NCBI GenBank assembly: GCA_943914115.1
Contig: CALUAU010000009.1
Coordinates: 1 to 27,965 of the forward strand
Direction of reading: 5' to 3'
From: an uncultured Microbacteriaceae bacterium
GTDB taxonomy: Bacteria; Actinomycetota; Actinomycetes; Actinomycetales; Microbacteriaceae
DNA length: 27,965 nucleotides
Both the position numbers and the translations under genes were made by a program. Numbering within the stretch: the stretch's first letter is position 1; each line of letters starts with the position of its first letter. Under the pieces are notes generated by a model, which saw nothing but the letters and a program-made list of their open reading frames with translations, was not told the origin of the DNA and did no database searches. Positions 1-7,370 of the stretch are shown here, piece after piece.

Positions 1-1
1 C

Positions 2-523
2 GAAGTTGCCGAAGCGCTTAACCGGCTGGCGGATGCGCTCACCACCGAATACCAGCAGGCGCAGCTGCAGCAGTTGATGATCGAGGCGCGACTGCTACGA
101 CCGATGCGTGATAAAGCAATCGAATGCATCGCTGATGCCGATGAGTCGCTCACCATGAATCCGCGGCGTTCGAAACATCACCGCGAACTGCGTCAGATGC
201 GCGACCTGCTCAACGATCAGCTCAGTCCCATCGTGAATCGGGTGGTGGGGATGACTCGCGCGGTGTTCGACCACTACAGCGACTCGATCATCGACGAGCC
301 CGCATCCGCGCAAATTGCCGAGCAGCTGCGCCGTCAAGCGCATGATGTGCGTCTGGCGGTGTTCGAGGCGGATGTGAACCCCGAACCGATCACTTCGGCC
401 ATCCCGGCTCTTACCGCGCCGCTGCAGATTCGCCCGCCAAAATCAGAAAACTGGATTTTGATTGGTTCACTCATGGAAGACCAGCGACGCATTCGAGAAA
501 TCTTGCTTGGTGAACAACTGTAA
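2..523 (+). CDS. C-terminal part of a probable FUSC-family (aromatic acid exporter-like) protein, 5' truncated
   Basis: The reading frame is open from the first bases of the window, so the true start lies upstream; only the last 173 residues are visible. They are helical and charged, with no membrane segment. The stretch with E-A-R-L-L-R-P-M-R-D-K followed by L-T-M-N-P-R-R-S-K-H-H resembles the cytoplasmic C-terminal domain of actinobacterial FUSC/DUF939-type membrane proteins, where a helix, a 'leucine-S/N-P-R-R-x-x-H' turn and a second helix are typical. The ending W-I-L-I-G-S-L-M-E-D-Q-R-R-I also fits that family. The membrane half, which would settle the assignment, is outside the window. 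The next gene starts 57 bases after the stop and has its own promoter-like sequence, so the two need not be co-transcribed. Family assignment is by resemblance only. Confidence 0.55.
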   Translation, partial: EVAEALNRLADALTTEYQQAQLQQLMIEARLLRPMRDKAIECIADADESLTMNPRRSKHHRELRQMRDLLNDQLSPIVNRVVGMTRAVFDHYSDSIIDEPASAQIAEQLRRQAHDVRLAVFEADVNPEPITSAIPALTAPLQIRPPKSENWILIGSLMEDQRRIREILLGEQL

Positions 524-545
524 CGACAACGCTACTCATTGCGGG

Positions 546-551
546 TATAAT
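546..551 (+). promoter_or_regulatory. Consensus -10 box upstream of the WXG-like/DUF1023 cassette
   Basis: A perfect TATAAT lies 30 bases before the ATG of the 105-residue protein. No convincing -35 hexamer is seen at 16-18 bases upstream (the region reads roughly AACGACA). It probably starts transcription of the three-gene cassette at 581-3021. Inferred from sequence only. Confidence 0.45.
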
Positions 552-580
552 CTCGCCGCACTGCGGAAAAGGAGAAGCAT

Positions 581-898
581 ATGGCCGACGTCGAAATCGT
601 CGCGGGCGAATTGCCCAAACTTGCTGGTCAGCTTGACTCGGCGAGCGCGGAAATTCTCAAGGCCACCGACACGGCCTCGCTCCTCGGTTCCGTTGCCACC
701 GCTATGCCGGGCGCTAAGTCTGGCAGCAAAGCAGTGGCGGCCGGAAGGTCGGTGGATGACCGCTGTCGCGCGATCTCGAAACAACTCACCAAAGACGGTG
801 ACTCGTGCCGTGCTGCCGACCGCGATTTCGTCGCCGCCGACGAAGCGCTGGGCGATAAGTTTTCTTCTGTGTGCACCGTATCCGGATACCAGAATTAG
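581..898 (+). CDS. Small WXG100/ESX-like helical protein (105 aa)
   Basis: The ATG is preceded by a strong AAGGAGA ribosome-binding site. The product is about 105 residues, predicted to be almost entirely helical (two helices with Ala, Ser, Asp and Lys heptads) and lacks a signal peptide or membrane segment. This size and style match the ESX/WXG100 superfamily of type VII secretion substrates, although the W-x-G turn itself is not present. It contains two Cys residues (in D-D-R-C-R and D-S-C-R-A), unusual for the family. It sits immediately upstream of a hydrolase that also begins with a helical WXG-like region. This arrangement is common in actinobacterial T7SS effector cassettes. No secretion machinery genes are in the window, so secretion is inferred. 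An alternative is a simple partner or chaperone for the hydrolase. Confidence 0.6.
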   Translation: MADVEIVAGELPKLAGQLDSASAEILKATDTASLLGSVATAMPGAKSGSKAVAAGRSVDDRCRAISKQLTKDGDSCRAADRDFVAADEALGDKFSSVCTVSGYQN

Positions 899-909
899 GA
901 GATACGGCA

Positions 910-2538
910 ATGGTTAGCTGGCAGGACATTCTTGGATGGCACCCATCTGCCCTCGACACAACGGTGGGCGATCTCAATGAGCGCGGCAATGGTCTGCGCG
1001 ATGCGGCAGATGATCTCGACGACGCCCGCAACGCCCTGCAGTCGCGCGGCGAGACGGTTTCGGCCGCGCAAAAGGCAACCGCGAAGAGCTCGGACGATAC
1101 CAATCTTTCGGTGTCACTGCTGAGTGAATTGAGCATGGCAACCGCACAGGCAGCGAGCGGGGTTGCCGATGTTGAAACTCGGGTGCACGAGTGTCAAAGC
1201 TTTGAATCGATAAAAGAGCTGGTGATTCACTCGTCGGGGAGTGTCTCGATCGCCCCTTCACGTCAGCAGAGAATCGACGAGTACCTGCGCAGTAACTTTC
1301 AGGCTGGGATGCAGCAGCAGTTCGAGGCAAACGCTGATCGCGAGCAGCTCAGTGGTGATGTTACCGATTCGGTGCGCCGTGCGCGCGAAGTGGATGATGC
1401 CTATCACGATCGACTCGCCGCGGTTGAGCGTGGTGATGTGAAAGCTGAGGGCGCCGATGCGTTTGCGCAGGGCCTGCCCGATCTGCCGCAGCCGGGATGG
1501 AGTGACCGAGAGGTTGCGGCCTGGTGGAACTCGCTTTCACTTGAAGAGCAGCAGCAGATCATCGAGCACCATCCCGAGGCCATCGGAAATCTCGACGGCA
1601 TCGATGGCCGCTCACGCGACAAAGCGAACATGAATCGGCTGCCCGGGCTGATCGAAGACGCTGAAAAACAGCTGGCGGAAGCCGAAAAACAGTGGCGCAT
1701 GGATCCAGAGTCTCCCTTGACGTACAAGGCCTATCTGGATGCCAAAGAGCGACTCGACGACCTGAACACGATTCGTGACACGCGCGCTGCGGGCGGTCAG
1801 CTGCTGTTGCTCGATGCTTCGGGCAGTGAAGGTGTGCGCGCGGCAATCGCCACCGGCGACATCGACTCGGCCAAGTATGTGGCAACCCTCGTGCCGGGTA
1901 TGAACACGACAGTGCGTGACTCACTGCCGGGAATGGTTTCTGACATGACGCGCCTGCGAAACATCACCTCGATTGAGCAGGGTATTGACAGTAGCGACAT
2001 CGCGATGGTGTCTTGGATCGGTTATGACGCACCGCAGAACCCGGTGGAAGTTGCATCGACCGGTCGAGCTACCGACGGCGCTGGTAACCTCAACCGGTTC
2101 GTTGAGGGGGTGCACGCCTCGCGTGCCTACGGCGAGCATGGCGATCCCAGGATGACTGTCTTCGGGCACTCATATGGCTCTACCACCGCGGGTATGGGTA
2201 TGCGTGACGTCAATGTCGGTGTCGTGGATGATCTGGTGATGTTCGGATCGCCAGGGTCGGGCGTTCAGGATGCGCGCGAATATAACGTCGCGGGCCAAGC
2301 CTATGTGTCGGCCGTCGACAGCCACGACTGGGTGCAGGGAATGGGCCCAGACGGCTCATTCGGCAAGAACCCCACCAAGGTCGATGGTATTGAGCATCTG
2401 TCGGGCGACGACGGGATCCGTAACCACCGGTCGCTCGACCCGTTCTCGCGCCACTCCACCTATCTGAAGACTCCCGAGGGGCAAGACTCAACGGGCATCC
2501 TGTCTGACTTCGCCGCCGTTATTGCAGGGAATAAATAA
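910..2538 (+). CDS. Alpha/beta hydrolase of the DUF1023 type with a WXG-like helical N-terminal region
   Basis: The ATG at 910 was chosen because a TAGGAGA ribosome-binding site lies just before it; an in-frame GTG 13 codons upstream falls inside the preceding gene. The 542-residue product starts W-Q-D-I-L-G-W and has a roughly 300-residue helical and coiled-coil region, then an alpha/beta hydrolase domain. The nucleophile elbow V-F-G-H-S-Y-G-S (about residues 417-424) is the DUF1023 (PF06259) signature. A late H-R-S-L-D-P-F-S-R-H-S-T-Y segment probably supplies the catalytic His. An M-V-S-W-I-G-Y-D-A-P strand precedes the elbow, as in the family. No signal peptide is seen, consistent with a cytoplasmic or type VII-secreted enzyme. 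The substrate is unknown; members are annotated as putative esterases or lipases. It lies 11 bases after the WXG-like gene and 3 bases before the next, so the three are almost certainly one transcript. Confidence 0.8.
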   Translation: MVSWQDILGWHPSALDTTVGDLNERGNGLRDAADDLDDARNALQSRGETVSAAQKATAKSSDDTNLSVSLLSELSMATAQAASGVADVETRVHECQSFESIKELVIHSSGSVSIAPSRQQRIDEYLRSNFQAGMQQQFEANADREQLSGDVTDSVRRAREVDDAYHDRLAAVERGDVKAEGADAFAQGLPDLPQPGWSDREVAAWWNSLSLEEQQQIIEHHPEAIGNLDGIDGRSRDKANMNRLPGLIEDAEKQLAEAEKQWRMDPESPLTYKAYLDAKERLDDLNTIRDTRAAGGQLLLLDASGSEGVRAAIATGDIDSAKYVATLVPGMNTTVRDSLPGMVSDMTRLRNITSIEQGIDSSDIAMVSWIGYDAPQNPVEVASTGRATDGAGNLNRFVEGVHASRAYGEHGDPRMTVFGHSYGSTTAGMGMRDVNVGVVDDLVMFGSPGSGVQDAREYNVAGQAYVSAVDSHDWVQGMGPDGSFGKNPTKVDGIEHLSGDDGIRNHRSLDPFSRHSTYLKTPEGQDSTGILSDFAAVIAGNK

Positions 2539-2541
2539 GCT

Positions 2542-3021
2542 ATGTCCCCCCTCCATAACGACCTTTTTGGTGATTTTGGCGACGATATCGACCTCGCTAA
2601 CCGTCAGTGCGCTGAGGAGTATTTCGAGCAGATTGTGCCGCGTATCGAAAGCTTCCAAAAGCGCGTGAGCGCCAGCGGCGCGGGCGAATGGATTCGTGAC
2701 ATCACTCAGCCGCCGCAATACCTGACCCCCACGCGGGTTGAAGACGGGCGGATGGCGGTTGTGGTGCACACGAGCCCTGTTCGTGGCCAGCCAATGCCAA
2801 TTGAAACGATCATTCAGATCGGCAACCGTATCTTTCCGCCGCTCGGTTTTTCGCGAGCGCAGCGCAGCGGCTTCGGTATCGGCGACACCGAGCGCGCGGT
2901 GTGGGTGGATGAGCTCAATGGCGGCTACGTGTGGGCCACGGTGAAAGCTGATAGCCACACCGGTATCACCGCAAGCTCGGCCCCGCTGCTGCCACGCGAA
3001 CAGACCGGACACGAGGGCTAA
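2542..3021 (+). CDS. Small LppA/DUF4853-like protein of unknown function
   Basis: The ATG follows the hydrolase stop by only 3 bases, indicating translational coupling. The product is 159 residues with no signal peptide and no lipobox. An acidic N terminus (D-L-F-G-D-F-G-D-D-I-D) leads into a helix, then a beta-rich half ending in G-G-Y-V-W-A-T-V-K-A-D-S-H-T-G-I. The closing pattern resembles actinobacterial LppA or DUF4853 lipoproteins, in which a similar strand precedes a Cys-x-P ending; here the Cys is absent. The coupling suggests it works with the hydrolase, for example as an inhibitor/immunity partner or accessory factor, but nothing in the sequence proves this. The family match is weak. 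Confidence 0.65.
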   Translation: MSPLHNDLFGDFGDDIDLANRQCAEEYFEQIVPRIESFQKRVSASGAGEWIRDITQPPQYLTPTRVEDGRMAVVVHTSPVRGQPMPIETIIQIGNRIFPPLGFSRAQRSGFGIGDTERAVWVDELNGGYVWATVKADSHTGITASSAPLLPREQTGHEG

Positions 3022-3054
3022 CCGCCCACCAATTTCGGGTAGGGGTGCCGGTGA

Positions 3055-4230
3055 TTACGCCGCCGGTGCCCGGCTTGGCAGCGTCACCGTGATGCACAGC
3101 CCGCCGCCGTCGTTCGCGGCGATATCCAGCAAGCCCGCCGACCGTGCAACGATCGCCGACACGATCGACAGCCCGAGACCGCGGTTCGTGCCACCGGTGC
3201 GACCCTTCGTGGTTTTGAACGGCTCGGTCAGCTGACCCAGTTGCGCCGCATCAATCAGCTCGCCGGTATTGCGCACCGTGAGTTCGGCCCGGGTGCCGTC
3301 GTCACGCATCCCCGTGCTGACCATCACACTGCCACCGTCAACATTGTGCTGAACGGCATTCTGAATCAGGTTCTGCGCCAGCTGGTGAAACAGCCGCTCG
3401 TCACCGAACGCAGTGGCCGGTGCAAGCGCACGCTCAACCGTGAGTGCTCGTTCGGCAAACTGCGGTTGGCACTCGCGCAAAACCGTGGCAACCGTCTTCG
3501 CAAGGTCACACTCGGTTGGTTTGACCTTGCCAGACTCAAGTTCGGCCAGATCAAGCAGCGATTCAACGGTGCGGATGCTGCGCTCATTCACCCGCTGCAG
3601 TTTGTACAGCACCTCGCGATCAATCGCGCCGGGTTTCGACAGGGTCACATCGAGAATCGTGCGAGTAGTGGCCAGTGGCGTGCGCAGTTCGTGCGAGGCG
3701 TTAGCCGTGAAGCGACGCTGCGCCGCGGTCGAACGCTCAAGGTTTTCGAGCATCTGGTCAAAAGTTTGCGCGAGTTCGGTGATCTCATCGTGCGGGCCGG
3801 TGAGCCCGATGCGGTGGTCGAGCCGACCATCTGCGGCCAGTTTGGCGGCCTCATTCACGGCCGCCAGTGGCTTCAGCATCCGGCCCGCCAAAAGCCATGC
3901 AGCAACCGAACTCAGCACGGCCAACCCGATTAGCGCAATGATCGACACCTGCAGCAGTAGCGTCAGCAGGTCAGCCTGGCTTTCGACCGCGATCTTGATG
4001 TCGCCCGTAATCACTGAGGGGTCATCCACCGCGATCACAAGCGGCCCCTGGGGGGTTTCGCTGCCGCGCGAATTGAAGCCGTAATCGGGCACAAAACCAA
4101 TGAAGAGCATGATCAGCGTCAGCAGCACCCCACCGCACAGAATCATCAGCAACGCATACCAGAACGCAAGGCGCGTGCGGGCCGTGAAGCGCTGCTTGCG
4201 GTGGCCGAGCGATGAGCGCTGTTTAATCAT
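3055..4230 (-). CDS. Two-component sensor histidine kinase (HAMP, HisKA, HATPase_c)
   Basis: The ATG at 4230 overlaps the end of the response regulator gene by 8 bases, a typical coupled start; a TTG nine codons upstream is less likely. The 391-residue kinase has two membrane helices (about 21-47 and 88-116) flanking a short external loop of about 40 residues, a HAMP linker (about 113-165), the H-box F-T-A-N-A-S-H-E-L-R-T-P with phospho-acceptor His180, an N-box (Q-N-L-I-Q-N-A-V-Q-H-N) and the G-rich R-G-L-G-L-S-I-V ATP lid. The first G-box reads R-N-T-G-E-L-I rather than D-x-G-x-G, common in small intramembrane-sensing kinases. Such kinases often sit beside ABC efflux operons that respond to cell-envelope stress; the divergent MacB-type operon is the likely target. 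Confidence 0.93.
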   Translation of the reverse strand: MIKQRSSLGHRKQRFTARTRLAFWYALLMILCGGVLLTLIMLFIGFVPDYGFNSRGSETPQGPLVIAVDDPSVITGDIKIAVESQADLLTLLLQVSIIALIGLAVLSSVAAWLLAGRMLKPLAAVNEAAKLAADGRLDHRIGLTGPHDEITELAQTFDQMLENLERSTAAQRRFTANASHELRTPLATTRTILDVTLSKPGAIDREVLYKLQRVNERSIRTVESLLDLAELESGKVKPTECDLAKTVATVLRECQPQFAERALTVERALAPATAFGDERLFHQLAQNLIQNAVQHNVDGGSVMVSTGMRDDGTRAELTVRNTGELIDAAQLGQLTEPFKTTKGRTGGTNRGLGLSIVSAIVARSAGLLDIAANDGGGLCITVTLPSRAPAA

Positions 4231-4918
4231 CGGCAGTCCGCTCGATCGTGTAGCCAACGCCAGGCTGCGTGCGAATCACCCACGGCTCACCGAGCTTGCG
4301 ACGAAGCGAACTGATGGTGACCTTCACCGATTGCGTGAACGGATTCGCGTTTTCATCCCACGCTTCTTCAAGCAGCGTCTCGGCACTGACCACGCGGCCC
4401 GGTTCACGCATCAGCGACTCGAGCACCGCGAACTCTTTGCGGCTGAGCCGGATATAGCGACCGTCACGAGTGACCTCGTAACGGAACGGATCGAGCGTCA
4501 CACCGGCGGCTTCGTAACGAGTTGGTCGCGTCGTGAACTGGCGACGGGCGAGCGCTCGCACCCGGGCCACGAGTTCGGCGAACTCAAACGGTTTGGCGAG
4601 GTAGTCATCCGCGCCCAGCTGAAAACCGTCGACTTTCTGCTGTGTGCGGCGCGCGGCAGTCACCATCAAAATTGCCGGCCGCTTTTCCCGCAGGTTCAAC
4701 ACTCGACACACTTCATCGCCACTTATCCCGGGAATATCGCGGTCGAGCAGCACGACCTCGTAGTCGTTGATATCGATAGCGGCAAGCGCATCCCGGCCAT
4801 TGGCGACAGTGTCGGCTGAAATCGAATGCAGCGCGAGCCCGTCGTGGATCGCTTCGGCGAGATACGGTTCGTCTTCAACGATGAGTACGCGAATGATTCC
4901 TCCCGAGGCCGACTGCAC
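4223..4918 (-). CDS. OmpR/PhoB-family response regulator
   Basis: The product is 231 residues from a GTG at 4918. The receiver domain shows E15-D16, phospho-acceptor Asp59 (L-L-D-R-D-I-P-G), Thr87 and Lys109 (D-Y-L-A-K-P-F). The C-terminal winged-helix DNA-binding domain has R-L-S-R-K-E-F-A-V-L-E and V-K-V-T-I-S-S-L-R-R-K-L, ending in P-G-V-G-Y-T-I. The kinase gene overlaps its 3' end. The start is uncertain. The GTG has no good ribosome-binding site, whereas GGAGGA lies inside the reading frame just before codons ATC-ATT-CGC, and starting at that ATT would give the classic M-R-V-L-I-V-E-D-E N terminus. Transcription diverges from the lipoprotein-ABC operon across a 186-base gap holding an inverted repeat, so autoregulation and control of that operon are plausible. 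Confidence 0.92.
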   Translation of the reverse strand: MQSASGGIIRVLIVEDEPYLAEAIHDGLALHSISADTVANGRDALAAIDINDYEVVLLDRDIPGISGDEVCRVLNLREKRPAILMVTAARRTQQKVDGFQLGADDYLAKPFEFAELVARVRALARRQFTTRPTRYEAAGVTLDPFRYEVTRDGRYIRLSRKEFAVLESLMREPGRVVSAETLLEEAWDENANPFTQSVKVTISSLRRKLGEPWVIRTQPGVGYTIERTADD

Positions 4919-4981
4919 GGCTGGATGCAGACCGCTCAGATTGTGGCCAGTGGTCGCCAGCCCAAGTGTGTCACGCAGCGG

Positions 4982-5010
4982 GTAAAAGAAACGTAAGTGT
5001 TTTCTTTTAC
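4982..5010. promoter_or_regulatory. Perfect 10-bp inverted repeat, candidate operator
   Basis: GTAAAAGAAA (4982-4991) is matched exactly by its reverse complement at 5001-5010 with a 9-base spacer. A second, overlapping palindrome ACGTAA/TTACGT occupies 4991-4996 and 5007-5012. The AT-rich repeat stands out in otherwise GC-rich DNA and lies between the divergently transcribed response regulator (start 4918) and lipoprotein gene (start 5105). It is a natural candidate binding site for the neighbouring regulator. No T-run suggests a terminator. Function inferred from position and symmetry. Confidence 0.5.
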
Positions 5011-5104
5011 GTCACCGCAACCGATACCCGGGTGAACTGGGAGCTGTCGTGAACGGGCCGTCACATCGGCTCCAAACTCATTCAGACCCGAAAGGTATCT
5101 CACT

Positions 5105-5605
5105 ATGTTCAGCACACGCACCTCACGCACTGCCGCCACCGCGCTGCTCATCGGTGCGGGCGCAATGCTCGCACTCACCGGATGTTCTGCAAACGAACCC
5201 GAGCTGCAGCAGAACGAGGCCGCGAGCATGGAGCAGTGGCAGCACGATTTTGATCGCTGTCTGCAAGAACACGGCCTCGACGCCGCAAATGCCGGTATCC
5301 CCGTGAACCCCGACGGCTCGCCCATCGAAACGAACGAAGATGGAGTCGATGTTGCGGCGGTGCTGCAGACCTGTGCCGACCAGGTGGGCCCGGCTCCCCA
5401 GGGCGCGGATGCGGTGAGCGACGAGCAGCTCAACGAACAGTTGCTCGCGTACGCGAAGTGCATGCGTGAAGCTGGCTACGACGTGCCCGACCCGAAGCCG
5501 GATGCGAACGGTTTTGTTGTGCAGCAGAACGGTGGCCCCGAAGCCGACCCGGCTGATGTGCAGCGCTGCAGTGAACAGGCCGGTCTCGTCAACCAGGGCG
5601 AGTAG
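5105..5605 (+). CDS. Putative lipoprotein of an ABC efflux operon
   Basis: The ATG follows GAAAGG at suitable spacing. The 166-residue product begins with an Arg-rich signal peptide and a lipobox L-T-G-C (Cys27), so it should be lipid-anchored outside the membrane. The mature part is acidic and hydrophilic, with four further Cys residues that could form disulfides. The motif Y-A-K-C-M-R-E-A-G-Y-D-V-P-D-P is a recognisable signature of small actinobacterial exported proteins found beside two-component/MacAB-like systems. It is 9 bases upstream of the adaptor gene, whose ribosome-binding site overlaps its end, so they form one operon. The function is unknown; a ligand-capture or accessory role for the transporter is inference. 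Confidence 0.85.
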   Translation: MFSTRTSRTAATALLIGAGAMLALTGCSANEPELQQNEAASMEQWQHDFDRCLQEHGLDAANAGIPVNPDGSPIETNEDGVDVAAVLQTCADQVGPAPQGADAVSDEQLNEQLLAYAKCMREAGYDVPDPKPDANGFVVQQNGGPEADPADVQRCSEQAGLVNQGE

Positions 5606-5614
5606 GAGCGGTTA

Positions 5615-6670
5615 ATGTCAAAAAAGCGAACTGCTATCGCCGCGGCAGCTGCGGTAGTGGCGATCGCACTGGGTGTCACTGGCTTCTTACTGATGAACGG
5701 TGCCGGTGCCGACGAGTCTGCACACAGCGTCTCGCCAACAGTTGAAACCGCGACCGTCACGAAGACCGATCTCGTTGAGCGGGTCGAAACCAAAGGCACC
5801 CTCAACCACGGTAAACCCGCCACCTATGGCACTCAGCTGACCGGAACGCTCACCTCGGTAGCCGCGCCAGGTACCAAACTGTCGATCGGCACTGAGATGA
5901 TGCGTGTGAACGAGCGCCCAGTGTTTTCGATGCGCGGCGAGGTGCCCGCCTGGCGCAACTTCGAAGAAGGCATGTCGAACGGCCGGGATGTGATGCAGCT
6001 TGAGCAGAACCTCCAGGCGCTCGGCTACTTCGACGACGAACCCGATGAACACTACGGCTGGCTAACCGCATCTGCGGTCGCTCAGTGGCAGAAAGACAAC
6101 GGGTTTGAGTGGAGCACGACACTCGAGCTTGGTCGCGTCGTGTTCATCCCGGGTGATGTGCAAGTGAGTGCGCAGCAAGCGAAGGCCGGCGATCCGGCAA
6201 GCACCACGGTGCTCGAGGTCACCGGCACCTCTAAGGTGGTCACCACCGAAGTGCCCCCGAGCATGCGCAGCCTGCTGCCGGTGGGTGCCAAAGTTGATGT
6301 GAAACTACCCGATGGCCAGGTTACGCAGGCAGTTGTGGAGTCGGTTGAGCCGCCGGTTGAAAAAGAAGACAAGTCGGGGCAAAAGTCGGTGAAAGTGCCA
6401 GTGCAGCTTTCACTCACCGACCCCGCCGCGGCCGAGGCCTACTCTGATGTGACCGTCAGCGTGGTCACTACCCGCACCACGGCCACGGACGTGCTCGCGG
6501 TGCCGGTGCGGGCGCTGCTCGCCGAGCCCGGCGGTAAATATGCCGTCGAAGTGATTAAGAACAATGAAGTAACTCGGGTGCAGGTAGAGCCTGGGGCCTT
6601 TGCCGACGACCTGGTTGAAATCAAAAGCGGTGACCTCCACGAGGGCGACAAAGTGGCGGTGAGCGAATGA
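5615..6670 (+). CDS. Membrane-fusion (MacA/HlyD-like) adaptor with a peptidoglycan-binding domain
   Basis: The ATG has AGGAG nine bases upstream. The 351-residue protein has one N-terminal membrane anchor (about residues 7-28), then a beta-rich stem. A PG_binding_1-like domain follows at about 120-165 (G-R-D-V-M-Q-L-E-Q-N-L-Q-A-L-G-Y through A-V-A-Q-W-Q-K-D-N-G). The C-terminal half is beta-barrel-like, with V-L-A-V-P-V-R-A-L-L-A-E-P-G-G-K-Y-A-V-E typical of periplasmic adaptor proteins. In Gram-positive bacteria this domain mix is found in adaptors that pair with MacB-type transporters and contact the cell wall. The stop overlaps the ATPase start (ATGA). It likely links the permease to an extracellular substrate, such as an antimicrobial peptide or a cell-wall compound. 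The substrate cannot be read from sequence. Confidence 0.88.
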   Translation: MSKKRTAIAAAAAVVAIALGVTGFLLMNGAGADESAHSVSPTVETATVTKTDLVERVETKGTLNHGKPATYGTQLTGTLTSVAAPGTKLSIGTEMMRVNERPVFSMRGEVPAWRNFEEGMSNGRDVMQLEQNLQALGYFDDEPDEHYGWLTASAVAQWQKDNGFEWSTTLELGRVVFIPGDVQVSAQQAKAGDPASTTVLEVTGTSKVVTTEVPPSMRSLLPVGAKVDVKLPDGQVTQAVVESVEPPVEKEDKSGQKSVKVPVQLSLTDPAAAEAYSDVTVSVVTTRTTATDVLAVPVRALLAEPGGKYAVEVIKNNEVTRVQVEPGAFADDLVEIKSGDLHEGDKVAVSE

Positions 6671-7353
6671 GCTCGACGGGGCCGCTACTGACGCTGAGCG
6701 GCGTTTCACGCAGGTACGGCTCGCCACCAACTACGGCGCTTGATGACGTGAGCTTCACCATCAATTCGGGAGAGATGGTGGCGATCACTGGGCCGAGCGG
6801 TTCGGGTAAATCAACCCTTCTCAACCTGATTGGCACCCTCGACCGTGCCAGTGCGGGCGAGATCACAATCGCCGGTCATCGGGTCTCGACGGCGAGCGAT
6901 GCGAAACTGTCGGCGTTGCGGGCGCACCTGATCGGTTTTGTATTCCAGCAATACCACCTCGAGGATGCGCAGACCGCCACCGATAATGTGGCCACCGGGC
7001 TGCTCTACACCGGAGTGCCGTTGAGAGAGCGTCGTGAACGTGCGCGTGAGGCACTGGAGCGGGTTGGTCTCGGTGACCGCGCCGATCACACACCGCGCCA
7101 GCTTTCGGGCGGACAACGGCAACGTGTGGCGATCGCTCGCGCAGTTGTCGGCGACCCGCCGCTGCTGCTTGCCGACGAACCCACCGGTGCGCTCGACACC
7201 CGCTCTGGTGCGCAGGTGGTTGAAATCTTGAAAGATCTCAACCGCACCGGCACCACCGTATTGGTCATCACCCACGACCGTGAGCTGGCGGCTGGGTTTC
7301 GCCGACAAATCAGCATCCGTGACGGTGTGCTCGAATCAGACACGCAGCCGTAG
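6667..7353 (+). CDS. MacB/LolD-type ABC transporter ATP-binding protein
   Basis: The ATG overlaps the adaptor stop by 4 bases. The 228-residue ATPase is complete: Walker A G-P-S-G-S-G-K-S-T, Q-loop F-V-F-Q-Q-Y-H-L, signature L-S-G-G-Q-R-Q-R-V-A-I-A-R-A, Walker B L-L-L-A-D-E-P-T-G-A-L-D and switch His in V-I-T-H-D. The A-D-E-P-T-G-A-L-D sequence and the size are typical of the MacB/LolD/FtsE subclass that powers mechanotransmission rather than classical transport. It pairs with the FtsX-type permease encoded 17 bases downstream. Confidence 0.95.
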   Translation: MSSTGPLLTLSGVSRRYGSPPTTALDDVSFTINSGEMVAITGPSGSGKSTLLNLIGTLDRASAGEITIAGHRVSTASDAKLSALRAHLIGFVFQQYHLEDAQTATDNVATGLLYTGVPLRERRERAREALERVGLGDRADHTPRQLSGGQRQRVAIARAVVGDPPLLLADEPTGALDTRSGAQVVEILKDLNRTGTTVLVITHDRELAAGFRRQISIRDGVLESDTQP

Positions 7354-7370
7354 CGGGAAGAGGGAACCGT

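Noticed and set aside
3241..4084. Long plus-strand frames opposite the histidine kinase gene
   Set aside because: The minus strand encodes a complete kinase with all motifs; the opposite frames have no domains and reflect GC-rich codon bias.
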